Source: Deinococcus sp. (GTDB lineage Bacteria > Deinococcota > Deinococci > Deinococcales > Deinococcaceae). Taken from it: a stretch of DNA of 35,015 nt. The translations under genes and the position numbers were made by a program. Below the pieces are notes generated by a model that ran no database searches, was not told the origin of the DNA, and saw only the letters and a program-made list of their open reading frames with translations. This document shows, piece after piece, positions 18,459-27,594 of this stretch. Every line of letters starts with the position of its first letter. Position 1 is the first letter of the stretch. The DNA is taken from the NCBI RefSeq assembly GCF_030523985.1, contig NZ_JAUNHK010000018.1:1-35015 (forward strand), written 5' to 3'.

Positions 18459-18709
18459 GCGCCCAGTCTGCCGCCTGACGCGGCGCGGTGGTGAAAGGTG
18501 CGACTGGGGCAGGGTTAATGCAGGCGATAGGAGTCTGGGCTGAAGTTCATCATGCCTGGACCCCTGGCCTGCTCAGGACTCGGCCAAACGGACCAAAGCC
18601 GATGGTAAGGGGGACGGAGTGGCAGTCGTGTTGGGCGAGTTCAAGAATGCCGCCGCTAGGCGGTAGACGGGCGCGAGTACGCCATGTTCGCACTGGAAAA
18701 CACAACACG

Positions 18710-18735
18710 AAAGGCCCGCATGAGTACGGGCCTTT
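18710..18735 (-). terminator. Hairpin terminator after the tRNA gene
   Basis: AAAGGCCCG (18710-18718) and CGGGCCTTT (18727-18735) form a perfect 9-bp stem with an 8-nt loop, 5 bp past the tRNA 3' end on the minus strand. The following sequence (CGTGTTGTGTTTT) has a delayed U-tract. The upstream stretch 18459-18709 holds no gene I can support. Confidence 0.55.
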
Positions 18736-18740
18736 GCTTG

Positions 18741-18817
18741 TGGTGGCGACAGAGAGACTTGAACTCTCGACCTCACGATTATGAGTCGTGCGCTCTAACC
18801 AGCTGAGCTACGTCGCC
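18741..18817 (-). tRNA. tRNA-Met (CAT anticodon, elongator type)
   Basis: On the minus strand a full 77-nt cloverleaf can be folded: a 7-bp acceptor stem GGCGACG/TGTCGCC (one G-T pair), D-arm GCTCAGCTGGTTAGAGC, a 5-bp anticodon stem CACGA/TCGTG around CTCATAA (anticodon CAT), and a T-arm GAGAG-TTCAAGT-CTCTC. Discriminator A and an encoded CCA follow. Position 1 pairs with 72 and the anticodon stem lacks the three G-C pairs of initiators, so it is not tRNA-fMet. The pattern GAGCGCACG...CGTGAGGTC resembles elongator tRNA-Met of other bacteria. The alternative is tRNA-Ile with a TilS-modified CAT anticodon, which sequence alone does not fully exclude. Confidence 0.93.
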
Positions 18818-18876
18818 GTTTGGCGCGGGAGAGAATCTAGCACCCCCAGGTGAGGAAAGCAAGCCCGCAGCAGTCT

Positions 18877-20280
18877 TCAGGCATCGGCCAGGGCTGCCCG
18901 CGCCGCGCCTACGCCGCACATGCCGTGAATGCCGCCGCCCGGAGGCGTAGAACTGGAGCAGAGGTACACGCCGCGTACTGGCGTGCGGTAAGGCGTCAGC
19001 GACAGCACCGGACGCTTGAGCAACTGTTCTAACGTGGTTGCTCCGCCCGCCACGTCACCGCCCACAAAGACCGGGCTGAAGCGGGCCAGTTTGCTGGCGG
19101 TCGTCACGTGGCAGTCCAGCACCCGCTCCCTGAAGCCGGGGGCGAAGCGCTCCAACTGGGCTTCCACCTCGGCGCGGATGGGGCGGTCCGAGCCGTGAGG
19201 GACATGGGCATACACCCAGAACGTGTGCTGCCCCGTCGGGGCACGTGACGGGTCGAAAAGGCTATGCTGCGCGCCCAGAAGGTAGGGGCGCGGCCCGCCA
19301 GGATGGGCCTCGGAACGCACGATTTCGGCGGCGTCCGAGGCGATGTGGACGGTGGCCGAGCGCCCCAGCGCCGCGTCCCGCCAGGGCACCGGGCCACTCA
19401 GCGCATAATCGAATTTCTGCATGCCTGCGCCGTAGCGGTAGCGCGACAGAGCGGCGCGGTAGCCCGCCGGGGCACGGTCGCCCAGCAGCCTGAGCAGCAC
19501 TGCCGGACTCGAATCCACCAGGGTGACGCGGGCCGGGGGCAGGTCACGCGGCGAGCGGACTTGCACGCCTGTTCGTACCTCACCCCCGAGGTATTCCAGA
19601 TACCCCCGCAGCGCCTCCGCAAGCGCATGAGCGCCACCTGCCGGAAAGGGCCAGCCGACCGCGTGAGCCGTCAGCCCTAGCACCAGCGTCATGGCCGAGG
19701 TGCCGGGGGTATGCAGCGGCAAGCCGGTGTGGGCCGCCAGCCCGTTCCAGAGCGCGCGGGCCTGGGGAGTGCGGAACAGCAGCCGCCCCAGTGCGTCGGC
19801 GGGTGGCAGTGCCCTCATCCCGAAGCGTGCCAGCGTCAGCGGATGGCGCGGCACACGCGGCAGCGGGCGCAGGATGTCGTGGAGCAGCCCTTCCCAGTCG
19901 TGCAGCAGAGGAGCAAAGAGGCGGGTCCAGGCGTCTGCGTCTTCGCCAAGGCCCGCTGCGGTCGTTTCGAGGTCGCGTTCGAGGGTCACGCTGCCCCCAG
20001 CGAGGGTCTGGACTAGCGGCGCAGGCGAATGCACCCAGCGCAGCCCGAAGGCGTGCAGCGGCCACTCACGGAAGGCAGGCGAGGCCGCCGCCAGTGGGTG
20101 AATCGCCGACCCCAGATCGTGCGTGAAGCCCGGCAGGGTCAGCGGCGCACTGCTGAGTCCTCCGCCAACTTGATGGTGCTGTTCGAGCACCTGTACCCGC
20201 CAGCCTGCCCGCGCCAGCGTGATGGCTGCCGCCAGTCCGTTGGGACCGGCACCGACGACAACGGCGTCCAGGGAAGGCAT
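18877..20280 (-). CDS. FAD-dependent oxidoreductase of the phytoene desaturase-like family
   Basis: This 467-residue protein belongs to the CrtI/phytoene-desaturase-related flavoproteins (COG1233). The N-terminus begins directly with the FAD-binding Rossmann motif VVVGAGPNGLAAAITL (about residues 7-22) and VLEQHHQVGGGLSS, and the C-terminal dinucleotide-binding region reads GVYLCSSSTPPGGGIHGMCG, ending in an Ala-rich helix, as in the family. There is no signal peptide. Canonical carotenoid desaturases are usually nearer 500 residues, and no other carotenoid gene lies in the window, so the substrate could be something else. ATG at 20280 is preceded, without a ribosome site, by TATAGT 6 nt upstream. 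Confidence 0.82.
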   Translation of the reverse strand: MPSLDAVVVGAGPNGLAAAITLARAGWRVQVLEQHHQVGGGLSSAPLTLPGFTHDLGSAIHPLAAASPAFREWPLHAFGLRWVHSPAPLVQTLAGGSVTLERDLETTAAGLGEDADAWTRLFAPLLHDWEGLLHDILRPLPRVPRHPLTLARFGMRALPPADALGRLLFRTPQARALWNGLAAHTGLPLHTPGTSAMTLVLGLTAHAVGWPFPAGGAHALAEALRGYLEYLGGEVRTGVQVRSPRDLPPARVTLVDSSPAVLLRLLGDRAPAGYRAALSRYRYGAGMQKFDYALSGPVPWRDAALGRSATVHIASDAAEIVRSEAHPGGPRPYLLGAQHSLFDPSRAPTGQHTFWVYAHVPHGSDRPIRAEVEAQLERFAPGFRERVLDCHVTTASKLARFSPVFVGGDVAGGATTLEQLLKRPVLSLTPYRTPVRGVYLCSSSTPPGGGIHGMCGVGAARAALADA

Positions 20281-20286
20281 GAAACC

Positions 20287-20292
20287 ACTATA
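20287..20292 (-). promoter_or_regulatory. Leaderless promoter -10 (TATAGT) of the oxidoreductase gene
   Basis: On the minus strand TATAGT is followed by six bases and then the ATG at 20280. It is a near-consensus -10 at the distance typical of leaderless Deinococcus mRNAs, with no Shine-Dalgarno between. Confidence 0.55.
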
Positions 20293-20340
20293 GGCCGCCC
20301 GCCCCGCCCACTGTTCCCGAGGCGGTGCCTGCCACAGCGC

Positions 20341-20380
20341 TATAAATGAAAACCCCCTCCGCCAGGTAGCGGAAGGGGGG
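20341..20380 (-). terminator. Intrinsic terminator of ftsH
   Basis: A G/C-rich stem (arms 20353-20362 and 20369-20379, one bulged base) with loop CAGGTA lies 18 bp past the ftsH stop. On the minus strand it is followed by TTTTCATTT. The plus strand also has CTTTTCTT after the stem, but no plus-strand gene ends here. Confidence 0.7.
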
Positions 20381-20397
20381 CTTTTCTTGCCGGATGC

Positions 20398-22266
<1,869 letters not shown>

Positions 22267-22336
22267 CAGGGGGCCTCCGAGGGCAAAAAGAGTCGGACTG
22301 GGAAAAAAGAAAAAAGAGGGGCGCGGTGCGCCATAA

Positions 22337-22357
22337 CTTGAGTGTACCAGACTCAAG
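22337..22357. promoter_or_regulatory. Perfect 7-7-7 palindrome, possible operator between ftsH and the TPR gene
   Basis: CTTGAGT (22337-22343), a 7-nt spacer and ACTCAAG (22351-22357) form a perfect interrupted palindrome 71 bp upstream of the ftsH start and about 98 bp before the TPR gene. On the minus strand a TACACT (-10-like, 22346-22341) lies inside it. It is not the CIRCE element, nor the radiation/desiccation response motif as I remember it. A dimeric regulator could bind here. Confidence 0.4.
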
Positions 22358-22440
22358 GTGGGGGCGCGTATTCCGGCTCACATGTGTTCTTTGGGTGCGC
22401 TTGAGCTTTTGGTCACGGACTTTTCGGCCCGCAGCCCGGC

Positions 22441-22446
22441 TACACT
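22441..22446 (+). promoter_or_regulatory. Possible leaderless promoter -10 (TACACT) of the TPR gene
   Basis: TACACT ends 8 nt before the ATG at 22455. The bases between (ACGAGGCG) contain only a weak ribosome-like GAGG, so either a leaderless or a very short leader transcript is possible. Confidence 0.4.
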
Positions 22447-22454
22447 ACGAGGCG

Positions 22455-23885
22455 ATGATTTCTGTGGATGCCGCCTGGGAACAGGTCAAAGAGGCTCTGT
22501 CGAGTGACGATTACGTGGGTGCTTTCGACACACTGGAGCAGGCCATCGCCCAGGCCCGGCCCCCGGTGCAGGCCGAACTGGCGCTGCGGCTGGCGCACCT
22601 GCATTCGCTCTACGGCGAGTCGGGCCAGGCCGACCTGCGCCGCGCCCTGGACGGGGCCTACGAACTGCTTCCGGCGCTGAGGCAAGCGCCCCTGGCCCGC
22701 GCCCTGGAAGCCGAATACGCGGCGCGGGGAGCGGCGGGACAGGGCACGCCCGCCGCGCTGCCCGTCAGCCTTTCCCAGCTGGCACAGTCCGAACTGGCCC
22801 AGGACGCCGACCCGCTGGTGCGCTATCACGTCCTGTGCGCTCTGGCCCTGAGCGAGCAGCCCCAGGCCGCGCTGGACATGGACCTGCCCACCGCCGAGTT
22901 GCCGCTGCATCTGCGCTGGCGACTGCGCTCCTGGCAGGCCGACGCGCATGAGGCGCTGGGCCAGAGCCAGGATGCCGCGCTGCTGTACGCCGAAGCCGCC
23001 CACCTGACCAGTGGTCTGAACCGGGCGGTCATGTTGCAGGAACAGGCCGCGCTGCTGCTGCACCAGGGCGAATTTGCCGAGGCCGAACAACTGCTGAAGC
23101 GGGCCAGGGCGCTGTATACCGGGCAGCATCCCGACGAGGGCCTGAATCTGGCGACATGGTCGTACCTGATGGCACAGGTGCAGCTCAATCTGGGTCAGGC
23201 CGAAGCCGCCCAGGAGAGCATCCGCGAGGCGGCGCGGCTGGAAGGGCTGCACGGCGACCCCAGCTACGGCGTGGCGCTGGTGCAGGGACAGGTGCTGAGT
23301 CATCTGGGCCGCCTGGACGAAGCCCTGACCGCCTTTGGACAGGCGCTGGCCCGCGCCACCGACGCTGACCGTCCCTACGCCAACCACGAAATGGGCGTGG
23401 CGCTGCTCGACCTCGACCGTCCCGTGGAGGCCCGCGAAAAACTGGAAGAGGTGCTGGCGGTGGCGGAATACCCCTTTCACCCCGAAGTGCTGGCGGATGT
23501 CGCGGAGTGTGACTACCGCCTAGGCCGACTCCCCGAAGCGCAATTGACCGCCGAGCAAGCGCTGGCGCAGGGAGCCGTGGTGCCCGCCAGCGTGGTGCTG
23601 GGCAACGTGGCGCTGGATTATTACCGCCTGGACGAAGCCCTGGAACACTACGAACGGGTGGTGCGCGAGGCCGCGCCTGGCAGCCGTGACTGGGTCATCG
23701 GGCACCAGATGGCCGCCGATGTGATGGCGCAGCAGAATTTCCCCCACCCCGCCGCGGCCTATGCCCACGCGCAGCAGGCACTGGAACACACCCCCGAAAG
23801 CGACGACTGGTACATCACCTTGCAGGACTACCTGACCCGCGCCGGGGCGCTGATGGGCGGGTCGAGCGGCAGAATGCTGAACTGA
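22455..23885 (+). CDS. Tetratricopeptide-repeat protein
   Basis: This 476-residue cytoplasmic protein appears to consist of helical TPR-type repeats throughout. Helical pairs with the small-residue spacing of TPRs recur, for example GQSQDAALLYAEAAHL, QGEFAEAEQLLKRARALY, GQAEAAQESIREAARLEG, GRLDEALTAFGQALARA and YRLDEALEHYERVVREA. It has no signal peptide, membrane segment or attached enzymatic domain, so it is probably a protein-interaction scaffold. I chose ATG 22455 because the repeats begin at once (DAAWEQVKEALSSDD); the frame is open upstream but that part overlaps the ftsH promoter. It is divergent from ftsH. A partner cannot be named. Confidence 0.82.
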   Translation: MISVDAAWEQVKEALSSDDYVGAFDTLEQAIAQARPPVQAELALRLAHLHSLYGESGQADLRRALDGAYELLPALRQAPLARALEAEYAARGAAGQGTPAALPVSLSQLAQSELAQDADPLVRYHVLCALALSEQPQAALDMDLPTAELPLHLRWRLRSWQADAHEALGQSQDAALLYAEAAHLTSGLNRAVMLQEQAALLLHQGEFAEAEQLLKRARALYTGQHPDEGLNLATWSYLMAQVQLNLGQAEAAQESIREAARLEGLHGDPSYGVALVQGQVLSHLGRLDEALTAFGQALARATDADRPYANHEMGVALLDLDRPVEAREKLEEVLAVAEYPFHPEVLADVAECDYRLGRLPEAQLTAEQALAQGAVVPASVVLGNVALDYYRLDEALEHYERVVREAAPGSRDWVIGHQMAADVMAQQNFPHPAAAYAHAQQALEHTPESDDWYITLQDYLTRAGALMGGSSGRMLN

Positions 23886-24276
23886 CGGGGAGGGGAGAGG
23901 GTGGAGAGTGTAGGGGTTGGGTTTGAACTCTCCGATCTCCTCCCTCTGTTCTGGCGGGTTATAGATGACGCGCGAACTTCGTCACGATTTTCGGCCTTCC
24001 GCAAGAAAGGTAGAGGACGGAAAACGTCGTCATAGCCGATCTGGGTTTTCTCATCTTTGCCGATCACCTTGCTGACGACTTAACACGTTGTCTACAGGTG
24101 CCGAGCCGTATGACGTACCTGAAAGGACGAGCCTACCCCAATCCGCGAAGAAGAGGGTGCTGTGGACGGCGGCTTTGGTAACCCCGTGACTGCTGCGGCG
24201 CAAGCGGCCCTGAGCTGTCGCTTGAAGGTTCCGCCCACTCAAGGCCAACTGTGCCTGACCGGGACGCTGCTGAGCG
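23886..24276. other. 391-bp gap without a recognised gene
   Basis: Between the TPR stop and the aldehyde dehydrogenase stop lies a region more AT-rich in its middle (about 23950-24080) than its surroundings. A GGAGAGT/ACTCTCC inverted repeat near 23901-23930 may terminate the TPR transcript. Small frames exist on both strands (e.g. minus 23828-24067) but none resembles a known protein. It could be a decayed mobile element or dispersed repeat, but I see no terminal repeats, target duplication or transposase motif to prove it. Confidence 0.35.
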
Positions 24277-25746
24277 TCAAAACATCTGGATCGGCGTGTC
24301 GTTGAGGTCCACGATGATGCTCTTGGTTTCCAGGTACGGCTCCAGCGCCTGTGGCCCCAGCTCGCGCCCCACGCCGCTTTGCCCGAAGCCGCCGAATGGC
24401 AGGGTGGGCGAGAGAATCTGGTAGGTGTTGACCCAGACCGTGCCCGCCCGCAGGTCACGGGCAAAGCGCATGGCCCGCTTGATGTCGGCTGTCCAGACCG
24501 CCCCGGCCAGCCCATACAGGGTGCTGTTGGCGATGCTCAGGGCTTCTTCTTCGGTGTCGAAGGGAATGACGCTCAGCACCGGGCCAAAGATTTCCTCGGT
24601 GGCAATCGGCATCTCAGGGGTCACGTCGGCAAACACCGTCGGCGGCACGAAATAGCCCTGGCCGCTGATGTCTTGCCCGCCCGTGAGCAGCCTTGCGCCG
24701 CACGCCTGGCCCTGCTGTAGGTAGCCGCGCACCCGCTCGTACTGCTCCCGGCTGACCACTGGGCCGATGTCGCTGGTGAAGTCGTCCGCCGGACCAGTGG
24801 TCAGGCCCTCTACGCGCTCCCGCAGCCGCTCCAGAAAAGTGTCGTAGATGCCGCGCTGCACCAGCACCCGCGACCCGGCCTGACAGACCTGACCACTGTT
24901 CAGGAAAATGCCGAACATCGCGCCCGACACGGCCTGTTCCAGGTCAACATCGTCGAAGAAGATGTTGGCGCTCTTGCCGCCCAGTTCCAGGGTCACGCGC
25001 TTGAGGTGTTCGGCGGCGGCGCGGGAGATGTGTTTGCCTGTCTCGGTGGCCCCCGTGAAGGCAATTTTGGGCACGCCGGGGTGCGCCACCAGCGCTTTGC
25101 CCGCCTCATCACTGCCAGGAATGACCGCCAGCATCCCCTCCGGCACGCCTGCCTCATGCAGCACTTCGGCCAGCAGCAGCGCGGTAAAAGGGCTTTGGGG
25201 CGCGGGTTTGAGGATGCACGGGCACCCCGCCGCGAGGGCCGCGCCCACCTTCCAGACGGGCATCAGCAGCGGAAAATTCCAGGGCGTAATCAGGCCCGCC
25301 ACGCCGACAGGCTGCTTGACCGTCATGGAGAAATACTCGCCCTGCGGCCCGGCGAGGCTGAAGGGCGCGGTGACGCCCCCCGGCTGCGGAATCAGCGTGC
25401 CGAAGTAGTCCAGGGCGCTCGCTGCCATCGGCACTTCCATCCAGGCGGCAAAGTTCAAGGTCATGCCCATTTCGGCACTCATCACGGCGCTGAAGTCGTC
25501 GGCCCGTTCGCGCAGCAGCTCGGCGGCGCGGCCCAGCGTGCGGGTGCGTTCCAGCGGATCCATGCCCGTCCAGCGCTTGTCCTCAAAGGCGGCCTGGGCT
25601 ATCCGCACCGCCTCGTCTATGTCGGCGGCGCGGCCCTCTACGCTGTGGCCCAGCACCTGCGCGGTGGACGGGTTGACGACTTCCAGCACATCCGGGCGTT
25701 CCTGAAATTTTCCGTCCAGAAAAAGGACGCGCTCGTGCAATTTCAT
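24277..25746 (-). CDS. NAD(P)-dependent aldehyde dehydrogenase
   Basis: This 489-residue enzyme should oxidise an aldehyde to the carboxylic acid using NAD(P). All core residues are present: the TPWNFPLLMPVWKVGAALAAG region with its cofactor-binding PWN, the catalytic-base glutamate in LELGGKS (E254), the nucleophile cysteine in NSGQVCQAGS (C288), and the EEIFGPVLSV and PFGGFGQSGVGRELG motifs near the C-terminus. ATG at 25746 has GGAGG 6 nt upstream and overlaps the alcohol dehydrogenase stop by four bases. A much longer open frame reaches back to 26580, but that part is a shadow of the alcohol dehydrogenase. It is the last gene of the operon, and probably oxidises the aldehyde made by the preceding enzyme. 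Confidence 0.93.
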   Translation of the reverse strand: MKLHERVLFLDGKFQERPDVLEVVNPSTAQVLGHSVEGRAADIDEAVRIAQAAFEDKRWTGMDPLERTRTLGRAAELLRERADDFSAVMSAEMGMTLNFAAWMEVPMAASALDYFGTLIPQPGGVTAPFSLAGPQGEYFSMTVKQPVGVAGLITPWNFPLLMPVWKVGAALAAGCPCILKPAPQSPFTALLLAEVLHEAGVPEGMLAVIPGSDEAGKALVAHPGVPKIAFTGATETGKHISRAAAEHLKRVTLELGGKSANIFFDDVDLEQAVSGAMFGIFLNSGQVCQAGSRVLVQRGIYDTFLERLRERVEGLTTGPADDFTSDIGPVVSREQYERVRGYLQQGQACGARLLTGGQDISGQGYFVPPTVFADVTPEMPIATEEIFGPVLSVIPFDTEEEALSIANSTLYGLAGAVWTADIKRAMRFARDLRAGTVWVNTYQILSPTLPFGGFGQSGVGRELGPQALEPYLETKSIIVDLNDTPIQMF

Positions 25747-26891
25747 GCTTCTCCTCCCGACCCCTGCTGGCCCATCACGATGACGGCCCGGCGCACCTCG
25801 CCGCGTTCCAGCGCCTCCAGCGCCTCGGGCAACTCTTCCAGGGCAAAGCGGTGGCTGATGAGTTCTTCGATTCTCAAGTCGCCCTGGCGGTAGTACTCCA
25901 GCAATCTGGGAAAATCGGTGTCCGCCACCGCCTGCCCGTACCAGCTTCCGGTGATGTGCTTGGCCTCGGCGGGCAACGCGAAGGCGCTCAGCTCCACGTT
26001 CACGCCCATCTTCGCCACCCCCACCACCACGATTTGCCCGGCCTTGCGGGTGATGCCGTAGGCGAGCTGGATGGTCTCGGGACGCCCCACCACCTCGAAG
26101 GCGTCGTCCACGCCCAGGCCGTCGGTGAGGTCGAGCACGGCGCTGATGGGGTCGCCCAACTGGGCCGTGGCGATGGTGTGGGTCGCCCCGAAGCGCCTGG
26201 CGTCGTCCAGTTTGCGCTCGTCGTGGTCCATCGCAATGATTTGCGACGCCCCGGCGAGTCTGGCCCCCTGAATCACGTTGAGGCCCACCCCACCGCAGCC
26301 GATGACCGCCACCCGCCGCCCCGGCGTTAGCCCCGCCGACTTGAGGGCCGCGCCCACGCCAGTCATGACCGCGCAGCCGGTGATGGCGGCGACCTCGAAC
26401 GGCACGTCCTTGCCGATGGGCACCACCCCCTTTTCGGGGACGACGGTGTATTCCGCGAGGCAGGAGGTCTGGCTGAACATGTAGAGGTCTTCGGTGTCTC
26501 CGTCCTGACCGGGGCGGGAAAACGGCGTCGTGCCGTCCGGCAAGGTGCCCAGGGTTGCCAGCATGAAGGCGTGGTCGCACATATCAGGCCGTTCGTGCTG
26601 GCAGAAATAGCACTCGCCGCACGAGGGCACCCAGCTGAAAATGACGTGGTCGCCCACGCTCACGCGTGTCACGCCCTCGCCCACCGCCTCCACGATTCCG
26701 GCCCCCTCGTGGCCCAGCACCAGCGGCATCGTCTGGGGAATGACGCCGCGCACGGCACTCAGGTCGGAGTGGCACACGCCCGCCGCCATCACCTTCACGC
26801 GCACCTGACCCTCGGCGGGGTCGGCCAGCGTCACGGTTTCGATGCTGGGCATCACGTTTTCTTCGTTCAGTACGGCGGCGCGGACTTTCAT
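25743..26891 (-). CDS. Zinc-dependent alcohol dehydrogenase (MDR family)
   Basis: This 382-residue medium-chain dehydrogenase should oxidise an alcohol to an aldehyde with a nicotinamide cofactor. Catalytic zinc ligands are C40 (GVCHSD), H61-E62 (LGHEGAG) and C173 (TGCAVMTG); structural zinc cysteines are C91, C94, C97 and C105. The cofactor-binding GCGGVG lies at 198-203. The inserted segment at about 108-145 recalls the class III/NDMA-dependent alcohol dehydrogenases, some of which hold the cofactor tightly; this subtype is only a suggestion. ATG at 26891 overlaps the SCP2-like stop by four bases, and its own stop overlaps the aldehyde dehydrogenase start by four, so the three genes are translationally coupled. 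Confidence 0.92.
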   Translation of the reverse strand: MKVRAAVLNEENVMPSIETVTLADPAEGQVRVKVMAAGVCHSDLSAVRGVIPQTMPLVLGHEGAGIVEAVGEGVTRVSVGDHVIFSWVPSCGECYFCQHERPDMCDHAFMLATLGTLPDGTTPFSRPGQDGDTEDLYMFSQTSCLAEYTVVPEKGVVPIGKDVPFEVAAITGCAVMTGVGAALKSAGLTPGRRVAVIGCGGVGLNVIQGARLAGASQIIAMDHDERKLDDARRFGATHTIATAQLGDPISAVLDLTDGLGVDDAFEVVGRPETIQLAYGITRKAGQIVVVGVAKMGVNVELSAFALPAEAKHITGSWYGQAVADTDFPRLLEYYRQGDLRIEELISHRFALEELPEALEALERGEVRRAVIVMGQQGSGGEA

Positions 26892-27307
26892 GGCAGGTCT
26901 CCGGCGCGGCCTTTTTCGGTCATCACGTCACGGTAGATCTCGTAAAGCGGCGGCATCAGCGGCAGGAGCTTGAGGGCACCCGCGATGCTGCCCGTCGCCT
27001 TGATTTGCCCGCGTGAAAGGGCCTGCGGCACATTCAGCTTGCCCGACCAGAAGCGGTGGCCCACGTCGGCGTGGAGGGCGAACGTCACGTCGGGCGTGGG
27101 GCCACCCTCACCGAAGTGGACGCCGATGGTCTGGCCTGCGGGCGGGTTTTTGCCGTCCATCACCAGACGCAGCTCGGGGCCTTCGTACACGAACGCCACG
27201 GTGAGGCCCGCTTTGGCCAGTCCCTTGGCAGTGGCGGTGTCTTGCCCGCGCTCCAGGACGGCGGCGAGAACGTCTTGCATCTCCTGCGTATTCGCAAATG
27301 TTGGCAT
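26888..27307 (-). CDS. SCP2 sterol-carrier-like domain protein
   Basis: This 139-residue protein resembles the SCP2 lipid-binding fold, a small single-domain carrier of hydrophobic ligands such as fatty acyl chains or sterol-like molecules. The pattern includes LRLVMDGKNPP, the DVTFALHADVGHRFWSGKL stretch and the IKATGSIAGALKLLPLMPPLY C-terminal helix, which carries the family glycines. I prefer ATG 27307 (MPTFANTQ) over starts upstream because TAGTTT lies 5 nt before it, a leaderless pattern, and the longer frame adds only a short proline-rich tail. As the first gene of the alcohol/aldehyde dehydrogenase operon, it may present a hydrophobic alcohol to them; this is inference. Confidence 0.8.
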   Translation of the reverse strand: MPTFANTQEMQDVLAAVLERGQDTATAKGLAKAGLTVAFVYEGPELRLVMDGKNPPAGQTIGVHFGEGGPTPDVTFALHADVGHRFWSGKLNVPQALSRGQIKATGSIAGALKLLPLMPPLYEIYRDVMTEKGRAGDLP

Positions 27308-27594
27308 AGCCCAAACTAACGGTGGCGCAGGGCCAAAAGAAGGCAACTGGTTGACAGGGGCAGAGCCTTGTACGGATTCCGCTCCATTCCGCCACAGTCG
27401 GGAAAGAGCCGCCTATGGCAACCCGCGCTTACAGCGGGCCTCCGAAGCGGTTCCATCGGCCCTGCGCGGTTCCATACCGCGAAATCCATATCCTTTCCTC
27501 CTCCTTCTTGGGCAGAACGGACTCGCTTGAGCAAGCCTGCCCGCTTCCAGTCGGATTTCATCCCCCAGCGTGGGGGATTCAATCGGAATTCATA
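27308..27594. repeat. Intergenic mosaic of palindromic small repeats
   Basis: This 287-bp gap contains a perfect hairpin ATCCCCCA/TGGGGGAT (27560-27578, 3-nt loop) flanked by TCGGATTTC and AATCGGAATTC. A related CGGATTCCGCTCCATTCCG stretch lies near 27373-27391. The recurrence of CGGATT/GGAATC words at both ends suggests a small non-coding repeat element of the kind known in Deinococcus. There is no U-tract, so it is not a simple terminator, and no coding frame here is convincing. Genome-wide copies would have to be found to confirm it. Confidence 0.45.
27313..27318 (-). promoter_or_regulatory. Likely leaderless promoter -10 (TAGTTT) of the SCP2-alcohol dehydrogenase operon
   Basis: On the minus strand TAGTTT is followed by GGGCT and the ATG at 27307, with no ribosome-binding site. 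It matches the TANNNT pattern seen before several genes in this window. Confidence 0.45.

Noticed and set aside
18488..18784. 98-codon plus-strand open frame running into the tRNA
   Set aside because: It overlaps the tRNA gene and its terminator, lacks a ribosome site and resembles no protein.
24051..24515. 154-codon minus-strand frame considered as a transposase remnant
   Set aside because: Part of it is a shadow of the aldehyde dehydrogenase and the rest has no DDE or HUH motif or terminal repeats; the idea of a decayed element remains unproven.
25747..26580. N-terminal extension of the aldehyde dehydrogenase frame
   Set aside because: The frame is open upstream, but this part is an out-of-frame reading of the alcohol dehydrogenase; the ATG at 25746 has a proper ribosome site and family-typical N-terminus.
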